Source of the DNA: Sphingomonas sp. NFR15
GTDB taxonomy: Bacteria > Pseudomonadota > Alphaproteobacteria > Sphingomonadales > Sphingomonadaceae
Assembly (NCBI RefSeq): GCF_900103265.1
Contig: NZ_FMWX01000014.1
Span: forward strand, 1 to 32,285
Direction: 5' to 3'
DNA length: 32,285 bases
Part shown: piece by piece, positions 16,285 to 23,044 of the stretch
Position numbering within the stretch: position 1 is the first letter of the stretch
Layout of the letters: every line of letters begins with the position of its first letter
Made by a program: the position numbers and the translations under genes
Notes under the pieces: model-generated
Databases searched by the model: none
Seen by the model: only the letters and a program-made list of their open reading frames with translations
What the model was told of the DNA's origin: nothing

Positions 16285-16965
16285 CTATGCCGGACGCGGC
16301 CCCTTGGGGCGATGGTTTTCCTTCGCGTGCCTGCCCCAGCGGCCCCAAGGGAGGGAGCGTAGGCCGTCCGCTTCGGTCAGATCGGCATAATGGCGTAGCA
16401 TCTGAGCGGTCTCGAACCACCGGACCCGATCATCTTTCGCGTAATAGACCAGCGCGGACGCTGCGGTTGCAACCCAGACCTCGGCGACGTCCCACAGGAA
16501 GTCCGCCTTCCGCCGGCCCGCAGGCAGCGCATAGCCCTTCATGTCCCAGAACCACCGGCTGAAGCTTGTGTGGAAATCCTTCTTCCAGCTATCGCCCGAC
16601 CAATAGCTCACGCTCCCCTCGCGCACTTCTTGCGCGACCGGTTCCGGGCGGGCTTGGCCGGCCTGTTCCTCGGGCACGGCCAACAGTTCGGAAAGGTCCG
16701 CCTCTGGAGGAAGCAGTTCCTCGGGGTCATTGTCCGCCTTTGCCGGGATGGCGTTGTGCATGGCGGCCAGCACGGCCCTGATCTGCGCGCGATAGTTGGT
16801 GTCGGGCGAAAAACGCTGATGGGCCTGTTCGAGACCGATCGCCGCATGCTTCAACAGGGAGAAGTAGACCGCCGCTTCATGATCGCCTGGCAGGCACCCT
16901 TCATATTCGTCGACGATCCGCGCCACATAGGCGCCGACCACATCGTCAAGCGATCCGTCCCTCAT
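16285..16965 (-). CDS. Unknown 226-residue protein between relaxase and traG
   Basis: No family was recognised. The start MRDGSLDDVVGAYVARIVDE is followed by a mainly helical stretch (HEAAVYFSLLKHAAIGLEQA), an acidic linker (PEELLPPEADLSELLAVPEE), and an aromatic-rich half with seven Trp residues (SYWSGDSWKKDFHTSFSRWF, WDMKGYAL, FLWDVAEVWVATAASALVYY). It has no signal peptide or clear membrane helix, so it is probably cytoplasmic. Codon use and composition resemble its neighbours, and it is read with the transfer genes but stands alone, with 412 and 265 bp of non-coding DNA on its two sides. A relaxosome or regulatory accessory role is possible from position only. Confidence 0.7.
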   Translation of the reverse strand: MRDGSLDDVVGAYVARIVDEYEGCLPGDHEAAVYFSLLKHAAIGLEQAHQRFSPDTNYRAQIRAVLAAMHNAIPAKADNDPEELLPPEADLSELLAVPEEQAGQARPEPVAQEVREGSVSYWSGDSWKKDFHTSFSRWFWDMKGYALPAGRRKADFLWDVAEVWVATAASALVYYAKDDRVRWFETAQMLRHYADLTEADGLRSLPWGRWGRHAKENHRPKGPRPA

Positions 16966-17230
16966 CGTCCGTCATCCTTCTAATGTCGCCGAACAAGCCG
17001 TGAAGCGGTTCTCTGTCCACCGTATGTTGATGTGCAAGGTCCTGCGATCGCATCTAGCCCGCGATCTTGACTTCGCTGATGGCGCGCAGGTTGAGACCCG
17101 CTTGCTCGTCGGCGCGCGGATGGTGCCTGGTCGAAGGTGCTGCCGCTGATCTCGACTGTGCGACTAGGTTACCGCGGCACGGGCCAGCGACGCGGCGCTA
17201 TATGATCACCGATGCGGGAAGCGAGATTCA
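16966..17230. other. Non-coding gap between relaxase and unknown gene, with palindrome
   Basis: No coding frame is supported. There is a perfect 10-bp palindrome TGCGATCGCA at 17043-17052, preceded directly by GGTCC (17038-17042), which makes GGTCCTGC, loosely like the RP4-class nick core YATCCTGY. An inverted repeat GAGATT/AATCTC (17223-17228 and 17237-17242) overlaps the relaxase stop codon and could be a weak terminator. The gap should also carry the promoter for the 226-residue gene. All functional readings are inference. Confidence 0.25.
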
Positions 17231-19207
17231 TCACGAAATCTCTGGTCCGGTACGCTCGCGGCCGAAACGCCAGCTTGCCCCGTCGCCGCGCACGATTCCG
17301 GCGATGCGACGACCGATCTGGCGATCGAGCACGGGTCGCCACGGCACGAGGGTGAATTCCCGGCTCTTCTCAACCAGCGCAAACCGGTCGCTGGCGAGAT
17401 CCACGCGGCGTACCAACCGCCCCTCGATCGACTCCCCGGCGCGCGCTTCAACGAACGGTTTGCCCAGTTCGCCAGCCAGTTCGTCGCCCGCGCGCAATAG
17501 CTCGCGTCGCTGGAGCATCATGATCGCGTTGGCGCGAAGCCGAATGCCGTCGCCATCGACATCGGCAAGCTGCTGCTCGACCAGCCATTGTCGTCGGCTC
17601 GCCATCGCCGCCCGGACCTCGCGCCCAAAGCCGGCGTTCCGGATGGGCAGCGGAGACTGTGACGCCAACTCGCGATCGATCCAGGTTGCCGCATCCGCAT
17701 CTCGAAGCTGCTCGAGTGGCTGCGCCGATAGGGTCTCCACGGCGACCGGCTGGTCTAGATGGCGGCGCGCCTCATAGGCGGCCGCACGATCGAGATGGTC
17801 AGCGGCAATCGTCCAGCTTCCGTCGGGCTCGCGCGCGACGCCGGCGCCTGCGCGCCGCATCGCCTCGAGCCGCCGTACATGGGTTTCGGCGAATGCCTCG
17901 GTCGCTGACCGGTCATGCCGCAGATGCAGATCGATCGAATACCGCCCGCCGTTGGCGTCCGCGACCTCGGCGACGACACGATCGGCGTCCCGAACCTCCG
18001 GGCTTCGCGCCGACACCCGAACGATAGCGCCCTCCGGGATCGGTGCGATGGCGTCGGCGCGCCCGATATCGACATAATGGGCATGACCATCGACGCCATC
18101 GACCAGCAGGTAATGGCGGTCACGGTGCTCGTCGGCGAGGCCGCGCGCGATCACCCGCCCGACGACCGGCTCCGGATCGGTTTCCCCGGCGCCGAACAGG
18201 CTCCGCCCGATCCACGGCCGCTGGAGATTCCGGGCCGTTAGTTCGCGCTGCAGGGTGCGGATGATGTCGCCCCGTTCGCCAAGCGTCCGAAGCGTTCCCT
18301 CCAGATCCTCGGCGAGCTGCCAGCGGCCACCGCCGACATCCTCGGCGAGGCCCAAGCTGGCGAGCTTCTGCAACCTCCCGGCCCGAAGCGACTGCTGGAA
18401 GGGATCACTATCGGTCGATGTGACCAGGCGATCGACATCCATCGACTGGATCAGGCGCCGGTCGATCGCGGTCATCCGCTGCTCGCCGATATCGTGACGA
18501 AGCCGCGCCTCGATTTCCTGATCGGTGCGCGGCCCGAGATCGAGCGTCACCAACTCGGCCGCGCGCTCGCGGATGCCGTGCGCGATATATTCGCGGGCAA
18601 TGATCAGATTCTGACCGGTGTCATCGACGCCGCGCAGCATGATGTGGGTGTGCGGATGGGCGGTGTTGAAGTGATCGACCGCGACCCAGTCGAGCCTGGT
18701 GCCGAGGTCTGCCTCCATCTGAGTCATCAGACGGCGGATATAGGGCTTGAGGTCGGGATATTCCGAACCGTCCTCGGCCGAGACGATGAAGCGGAACTGG
18801 TGACGATCGCCATCGCAGCGCTGGAGGAATGCCTTGCCGTCGGCCGTGTCGCGCTCGGCGGAATAGAGCTCGCCCGGCGTGCCCTCACGGGTGACGCCGT
18901 CGCGCTGGATATAGCGGAGATGGGCGCGGGCGGCGGGCATCCCCTTGCTGCCGATGCGGACGAGGCGCGTCTTCACCACCGCACGACGTGCGCGCATGCC
19001 GCCGAACCGATCGCGGCTGGAGAGGAGCCGTCCCATGCTGGCGCCGCGTCCGATCCGGCTGCCGTCGAACCGCCGGCTTCTGATCGCGCCCTTCTCGGCC
19101 GACCTGATCGCCGCGCCGACGACGCGGCCGAGGTATCGCCGGGCCTTCTTGCCGCTCCGCTGACGCTGGCGGCCGAGCCGGGGCGTGAACTCGTCGTGTT
19201 CGCTCAC
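17231..19207 (-). CDS. Relaxase of the VirD2/TraI-like DUF3363 family
   Basis: This 658-residue protein would nick oriT and pilot the strand into the recipient. The N-terminal HUH nuclease shows motif I around Tyr99 (ARAHLRYIQRDG) and the metal-binding histidine motif HFNTAHPHTHIML (His179, 184, 186, 188). The remaining two thirds match the DUF3363 layout, including RLQKLASLGLAED, GVDGHAHYVDIGRAD and FTLVPWRPVLDRQIGR near the end. GTG at 19207 was chosen because VSEHDEFTPRLGRQRQRSGK matches the usual start of the family. The frame stays open upstream to 19681, but that stretch looks like a different gene. It appears intact. Confidence 0.9.
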   Translation of the reverse strand: MSEHDEFTPRLGRQRQRSGKKARRYLGRVVGAAIRSAEKGAIRSRRFDGSRIGRGASMGRLLSSRDRFGGMRARRAVVKTRLVRIGSKGMPAARAHLRYIQRDGVTREGTPGELYSAERDTADGKAFLQRCDGDRHQFRFIVSAEDGSEYPDLKPYIRRLMTQMEADLGTRLDWVAVDHFNTAHPHTHIMLRGVDDTGQNLIIAREYIAHGIRERAAELVTLDLGPRTDQEIEARLRHDIGEQRMTAIDRRLIQSMDVDRLVTSTDSDPFQQSLRAGRLQKLASLGLAEDVGGGRWQLAEDLEGTLRTLGERGDIIRTLQRELTARNLQRPWIGRSLFGAGETDPEPVVGRVIARGLADEHRDRHYLLVDGVDGHAHYVDIGRADAIAPIPEGAIVRVSARSPEVRDADRVVAEVADANGGRYSIDLHLRHDRSATEAFAETHVRRLEAMRRAGAGVAREPDGSWTIAADHLDRAAAYEARRHLDQPVAVETLSAQPLEQLRDADAATWIDRELASQSPLPIRNAGFGREVRAAMASRRQWLVEQQLADVDGDGIRLRANAIMMLQRRELLRAGDELAGELGKPFVEARAGESIEGRLVRRVDLASDRFALVEKSREFTLVPWRPVLDRQIGRRIAGIVRGDGASWRFGRERTGPEIS

Positions 19208-19553
19208 CGCCCGTCCCAAGTCTCGCAATTTTGCGGCGAAAACGGCGGATTTGCGCCATTCCTGATGAGCATGTCTCGCGCAAAGCGCCGCCTGTCTCCC
19301 GAAAAAACGATGTGCAGACAACCACTTGGCACCTGTCGCGAGACAGTGCCTTTCTCTTGCTTTCGCTTTCCCGCTTCCTCTCGCCCCTCTGCCTTTCCCC
19401 GGTTCGAAACCAAAGCCGAGACACGATGCCAATCCGGCGCCACACCGCGGCCCCGAATACGCCGCTGCTCGACCGTCCGCGACAGCCGGCAGCGCGTGCC
19501 GCCGCAGCGCCAACTCAAGCGTCCCGACCACGGCATGCACGTTGCCATTGCCA
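19208..19553 (-). other. Gap upstream of relaxase holding an open, possibly frameshifted gene tail
   Basis: The frame of the relaxase remains open upstream through this gap. From about 19590 it reads SLDGRSIDAATIVDGNGNVH and AVVGTLELALRRHA, which looks more protein-like than the tail of the 94-residue gene in the neighbouring frame. After about 19480 it turns into low-complexity Gly/Lys/Arg sequence. The stretch may be the displaced C-terminus of the upstream small gene, with frames differing by +1, or simply an untranslated leader of the relaxase gene. Confidence 0.3.
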
Positions 19554-19838
19554 TCAACGATCGTCGCCGCGTCGATCGAACGACCGTCCAGCGACTGCGG
19601 AAATCCGGAACCGAACCAGGTCGATTTCGTCGTTGTCTCCGCTTTCATAAGGGCCGATCCAGCGACCCTGAACCCGTGCATCCCAGAGGAAATCGGACGT
19701 ATCGGCGGACAGGAATCTATCCGCCAGAGGCCGCTCCATATCCCGCCCGAACTCGCTTTCTAAGCCCGGAACCAACGCCGCCATCTCGCGATGCCGCCCC
19801 TCCGACTTGGGTTGAAACGTGCTCTCGGTGATCTTCAT
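19554..19838 (-). CDS. Unknown 94-residue protein coupled to the transfer operon
   Basis: No family was recognised. The sequence starts MKITESTFQPKSEGRHREMA, continues ALVPGLESEFGRDMERPLAD, and has an aromatic/acidic centre (SDFLWDARVQGRWIGPYESG, DNDEIDLVRFRI). It is probably soluble. Its ATG overlaps the stop of the 70-residue gene as ATGA, which supports real translation. The last 15 residues (VAGRSFDRRGDDR) look like out-of-frame sequence, while the neighbouring frame continues with plausible protein. The gene may therefore be frameshifted near 19600, with a true product of perhaps 120-130 residues. Confidence 0.55.
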   Translation of the reverse strand: MKITESTFQPKSEGRHREMAALVPGLESEFGRDMERPLADRFLSADTSDFLWDARVQGRWIGPYESGDNDEIDLVRFRISAVAGRSFDRRGDDR

Positions 19839-20047
19839 CGTGTCTGCCCGCCCAGGGGAGCCAGCATCTCGAAGCCGGGTGGCGGAGCGGATGGAAGGGC
19901 CATGCGGCGTAGCGGGGCGCGGCGAAGCGGACCTGAGGAGAGCAGATTTCCGCAGAAGGTGAGGGGGGCGCCACGGGCCTCGATGGCCGCTTCGCCAGCG
20001 GTCATGCCGGGCGTGTCGAGACGAGGGCCTCTACCGCCCGCGATCAC
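19835..20047 (-). CDS. Unknown 70-residue protein coupled to the lytic transglycosylase gene
   Basis: The GTG start at 20047 overlaps the transglycosylase stop as GTGA, and the stop overlaps the next ATG by four bases, so the frame is linked on both sides. The product reads VIAGGRGPRLDTPGMTAGEA, AIEARGAPLTFCGNLLSSGP, LRRAPLRRMALPSAPPPGFE and MLAPLGGQTR. It has no recognised domain, signal peptide or membrane helix, and is rich in Pro, Gly and Arg. The overlaps are the main evidence that it is a gene. Composition alone could be a shadow of GC-rich DNA. Confidence 0.45.
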   Translation of the reverse strand: MIAGGRGPRLDTPGMTAGEAAIEARGAPLTFCGNLLSSGPLRRAPLRRMALPSAPPPGFEMLAPLGGQTR

Positions 20048-20652
20048 GGCGCGACCTTTCGGATGGCGAACAGCAGGCCGGGTCCTTCGACCGGCATCGG
20101 CGGCGGTTGTTCACGATCGGCGAGCCGGCGCAGGAGGAAGAGCGACGGTTGCGGCGCAGGAGGCGCGGCCGATGGTCGAGACTTCGCGGCGTCATCAACG
20201 GTGGCGAGATAGGCGATGGTCTCGCTGGGAAGCTGTCGGCGACCCGCTAGGAAGGCGGCATAAGCGGCAGGTCCCGCATTGTAGGCGCCGAACAGACCGG
20301 GATAGCCAAAGCGATCGTACATCAGCCGCAGGAAGCATGTGCCGGCGAGGATATTGTCGCGCGGATCGTCTGGATTGGTACCCAGATCAAGGCGCCTGCG
20401 CATTGCCTGCCATGTCGCGGGCATGAGCTGCATGAGGCCGATCGCACCGGCAGGGCTTCGGATCGGGCGACCGTTCCTCGTCGTGAGGCCGCGGCTCTCG
20501 GCCCGCATCACCCGTTCGATCCAGCGCGCCGGGATGCCGAACCGGGCCGATGCATTCGTGATGATCGGCCGCCAGCGCTCGACCTGATCGACGTGCGCAG
20601 GGGGCGGGGCGGACAGCAAACTGGCCGCCAGCAACCGCGTCAGCGCGGCCAC
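20044..20652 (-). CDS. Lytic transglycosylase for conjugation (VirB1-like)
   Basis: This 202-residue exported enzyme cleaves peptidoglycan to let the T4SS channel through the wall. After a hydrophobic start (VAALTRLLAASLLSAPPPAH) comes the SLT/goose-lysozyme-like domain. The catalytic Glu52 is in RVMRAESRG, followed by SPAGAIGLMQLMPATW and later GYPGLFGAYNAGPAAYAAFL, the typical GLMQ and AYNAG motifs. GTG at 20652 overlaps the traF end by 13 bases and gives a sensible signal segment. The frame is open to 20832, but that part is antisense-like Arg-rich sequence inside traF. Confidence 0.88.
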   Translation of the reverse strand: MAALTRLLAASLLSAPPPAHVDQVERWRPIITNASARFGIPARWIERVMRAESRGLTTRNGRPIRSPAGAIGLMQLMPATWQAMRRRLDLGTNPDDPRDNILAGTCFLRLMYDRFGYPGLFGAYNAGPAAYAAFLAGRRQLPSETIAYLATVDDAAKSRPSAAPPAPQPSLFLLRRLADREQPPPMPVEGPGLLFAIRKVAP

Positions 20653-21224
20653 AGCAACCGCGCCTTGCCGACCACCAATCCCCCTTCGGTCACACCGAAA
20701 TAACGCCCGTCGAACGATGCGGGACTTCGGGTCATGAGCAGGAAGAGCTGGCGCCCGCGCAGCCGCACGCAGCCATTCCATCCTGGCATGGGACGCCCGC
20801 TGGCATCGATCGCGCGGCGTTCGGCTCGCCACTCGCCGTTGACGAAAATCTCATGGCCGAGTGCACAGACCTCGTCGCCTGCGACCGCTGCGACGCGCTT
20901 CACCAGCGGGACGTTGGCGGGGATATAGCGTCGCTGTGCCGCCATCTTCCGCCAACGCTCAGGTACTCGCGCGATGACAATATCGCCGGAATCGACGGGG
21001 GCTCCGGGAGACACGGCATAGAGACCCACGGTCGCGCTTGCGCTGGCATTCCAGACGAGGCGCGGGGCAGGAGGAAACGCCATCGTCAGCCCGAGCAGGG
21101 TGACGCCGATGCCGGTGACCACGGCGCGCCGGCCGATGACGCGGCGACGGTGCTTGGCGGCGTGAAGCTGCTCTGCCCACTCCAGCAGCGGTGCGGAGGC
21201 CGCGCGCATGTCACGCTTCGCCAT
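20640..21224 (-). CDS. traF: TraF, S26-family signal-peptidase-like protease
   Basis: This 194-residue membrane protease resembles RP4 TraF, which matures and cyclises the TrbC pilin. One membrane segment lies at about 35-52 (AVVTGIGVTLLGLTMAF). The catalytic Ser is probably Ser63 in VWNASASATVGLY, matching the family pattern N-x-x-x-S-x-x-x-G-L-Y. The general-base Lys109 is in VPLVKRVAAVAGDEVCALG, and DSGDIVIARVP is also typical. The start overlaps the end of the DNA-binding protein gene by 14 bases and the end overlaps the transglycosylase start by 13 bases. Confidence 0.9.
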   Translation of the reverse strand: MAKRDMRAASAPLLEWAEQLHAAKHRRRVIGRRAVVTGIGVTLLGLTMAFPPAPRLVWNASASATVGLYAVSPGAPVDSGDIVIARVPERWRKMAAQRRYIPANVPLVKRVAAVAGDEVCALGHEIFVNGEWRAERRAIDASGRPMPGWNGCVRLRGRQLFLLMTRSPASFDGRYFGVTEGGLVVGKARLLWPR

Positions 21225-21450
21225 GGTCGCCTCCCACCGACTGGGCCTTCGACCAGGCGTCGAGATCGTCGATATGATATTGGACGAAGCGGCTGTGCCG
21301 ACGAAATACCGGCCCCTTGCCGGCGCGGCGCAATCGCTTGAGCAGCCGGCCCGAAAACTTCAGATAGGCCGCTGCCTGGTCCGTATTGAGATAGGGGGAA
21401 CCGCGTTTGGCACGGTTCGCGCGGGATATGTCGTCGTCGCTGTCCATCAT
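21211..21450 (-). CDS. AlpA/excisionase-like helix-turn-helix protein
   Basis: This 79-residue protein starts MMDSDDDISRANRAKRGSPY and then has the winged-helix pattern LNTDQAAAYLKFSGRLLKRL, RRAGKGPVFRRHSRFVQYH and IDDLDAWSKAQS. That is the MerR-like HTH_17 fold of AlpA, Xis and similar small regulators of mobile elements. It could be a directionality factor or a transcription factor for the transfer genes downstream, and it overlaps traF by 14 bases. Met2 at 21447 is an alternative start. In elements of this type I would expect replication or partition genes between this gene and traF; none are present. Confidence 0.85.
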   Translation of the reverse strand: MMDSDDDISRANRAKRGSPYLNTDQAAAYLKFSGRLLKRLRRAGKGPVFRRHSRFVQYHIDDLDAWSKAQSVGGDHGEA

Positions 21451-21610
21451 GCCTGTCCGTGTGGGTAAGGGACGGCACATCGCCGTTCCCGACACCGGGG
21501 ATGGCGGGCGGGACACCGGTTGCGGAGCGTCGAAAATCGCTAGCCCTGTTTTCGACACACCTCGCGCAGAACAAAACCCCCCGCGCGTGGTGGCGCGCGG
21601 GGGAGCGCGT

Positions 21611-21910
21611 TCAGCGCAACCAGATGAGCTTGTGCTTGCCGTCGTCGCCCTGACTGAGCGTCGCGTAAATCGGTGCGGGAAACGACGGATCGTCCAGCTT
21701 GAGGCTGAGATATTCGGTGCCGGTCTCGCGCGCGGCCCGGCTCCAGGCCGCGCCAAACTCGACGCCGTTAGCGACGACGCGGTGGTCCGGCGACTTGTCG
21801 TGATCGCGTGCGCTGGGGCGGATACTCGCCTTGACACGGAGGGTGAGGGTGCGGATTTCGCCGGTGTAGATGCCGTTTTCGCCGCGAGTGAAGCTGCCGA
21901 TCTGGGCCAT
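21611..21910 (-). CDS. DUF736-family protein
   Basis: This 99-residue protein begins MAQIGSFTRGENGIYTGEIR, followed by TLTLRVKASIRPS, VANGVEFGAAWSRAARETGT, EYLSLKLDDPSFPAPIYATL and SQGDDGKHKLIW. This is the DUF736 family, small soluble proteins carried by many alphaproteobacterial plasmids and integrative elements next to transfer genes. The function is unproven. A strong ribosome binding site AGGAGGT (21917-21923 on the minus strand) precedes the ATG, suggesting high expression. A gap of 160 bp separates it from the next gene of the block, so it may be a separate unit. Confidence 0.92.
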   Translation of the reverse strand: MAQIGSFTRGENGIYTGEIRTLTLRVKASIRPSARDHDKSPDHRVVANGVEFGAAWSRAARETGTEYLSLKLDDPSFPAPIYATLSQGDDGKHKLIWLR

Positions 21911-22362
21911 GATAACCTCCTTCTAGTGGTGCGAAGCCGCCCGATGCGGCCTCGACAGGCGGTCGATAAGACGGGTGGAGCACGGTTCCGCACCCAGCCT
22001 GGGGTCCCGGCCCGCGCTCGCGCGGAGGGGGTGGGCGACAGGGCCGGAGCGTAGCGAAGGACGGCCAAAGCCGGGCTTCTTGCCGCGCGAGGAAGGCGAG
22101 GGGCTACCCCGAGCCGGGGAAGAAGGTCGGCGACGCCGTTGCGGGACCGGCGGACCCCGTCAGACCCGCCGCGAGAGAGGTCCGTTCGGGCGTCGAAGGT
22201 CTTGCAGGAGGATCGGCGAAGATGGCTGGCGCTCGACGTATCGGTCACGAGACCGGCATGTCCGTGCCCCTGCGGCGCGCCTTGGCGGCTTGGGTCGGGG
22301 GTCATGATGCCGCCGACGGACCACCGCGCGGCGCAAGTCGCATTGGAAATTGGGTCAGATGA
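21911..22362. other. Non-coding leader region upstream of the DUF736 gene
   Basis: Apart from the ribosome binding site and a small hairpin (GCCGC at 21936-21940 and GCGGC at 21946-21950), nothing was recognised. The DNA is very GC-rich and all six frames look like noise. It presumably holds the DUF736 promoter. The right boundary of the transfer block is likely to fall between here and 22800, but no attachment site was seen. Confidence 0.35.
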
Positions 22363-22515
22363 CCTCGCCTTCGAGGCGCCGATCGCCAAGCCGAGCACCT
22401 TGCGGCGGCCATCGCTTTTCACCGCTACCGCAATGGCGACGGCGGCAGAGAGGACACGCCGCGGCTGCCGCCCCTTCCGGTGAATGGCATCAATCCAGAC
22501 ATATGGCGGGTCACT
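22363..22515 (-). pseudogene. IS256/Mutator-type transposase fragment
   Basis: The minus-strand frame reads SDPPYVWIDAIHRKGRQPRR, then VLSAAVAIAVAVKSDGRRKV and LGLAIGASKA. This matches the start of the catalytic domain in IS256-family transposases (pattern YxWLDATYxKVR...VxxAVxIAxGVxxDGRREVLGxxxGxSE), including the first catalytic Asp in WIDA. Both ends run into unrelated sequence and no terminal repeats were found. It is a decayed internal fragment of about 50 codons. The family call is from remembered motifs. Confidence 0.55.
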
Positions 22516-22792
22516 TTGATGGGACGAGCGGGGCTTGAGGACCTGTAAGCCCGGTGCACGATCCGCAAGCGTTGGAGCTTCGCAATCACCTATAACCGAG
22601 CGACGGGAACAACGGGACACTCGCCGCCGCGGGGATGACCCCGGCTCCCGACCGGCAGAGCGCAAAGGCGCTGCGGCTTGATGCCGTCCATGCCCTGACG
22701 GGAGGAAATAGCCGAACTGCCGCTTTTTCGATCAAGGCGCGAGCGCAACTTTTCGGGCGCGAAAAGGTCTTAAAGGCGCTGCGTGACAAGAT

Positions 22793-22843
22793 TATTCTTG
22801 TCAGTAGAGCAATATTCTTGTCCAGTATCGTTACCGATATCGG
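22793..22843. promoter_or_regulatory. Direct repeats and palindrome upstream of the TonB receptor gene
   Basis: ATTCTTGTCAGTA (22793-22805) is repeated as ATTCTTGTCCAGTA (22814-22827) with 21-bp spacing, two helical turns. Just after it is a perfect 10-bp palindrome CCGATATCGG (22834-22843). Both lie about 200-250 bp before the chosen receptor start in an unusually AT-rich patch. They may be operator or activator sites. No -35/-10 pair was recognised with confidence. Confidence 0.35.
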
Positions 22844-23044
22844 AGGCTCCTTTCTCGCTCAAGCCGGCGTACGGCGGGGTGCGGGATCGTGTTGCCTTGG
22901 TGCGGCAACGCACGGCGACAGGAACGCTGGGCAAAGGGCAGCGCAAAGACTGCATTCGAACAGGGAAAGGATGCCGGGCGCCAAGAATGGTCCCGGCCGT
23001 CGGCCGCGGAACCTGTCGGGTCGTTGTTAAGGGGGATTGCACAC

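Noticed and set aside
18494..19831. Long plus-strand open frame of 445 codons
   Set aside because: It is opposite the relaxase HUH domain, whose motifs are clear on the minus strand.
22635..23030. Plus-strand frame of 131 codons upstream of the receptor
   Set aside because: No family pattern; it runs through the repeat/palindrome region and overlaps the receptor leader.
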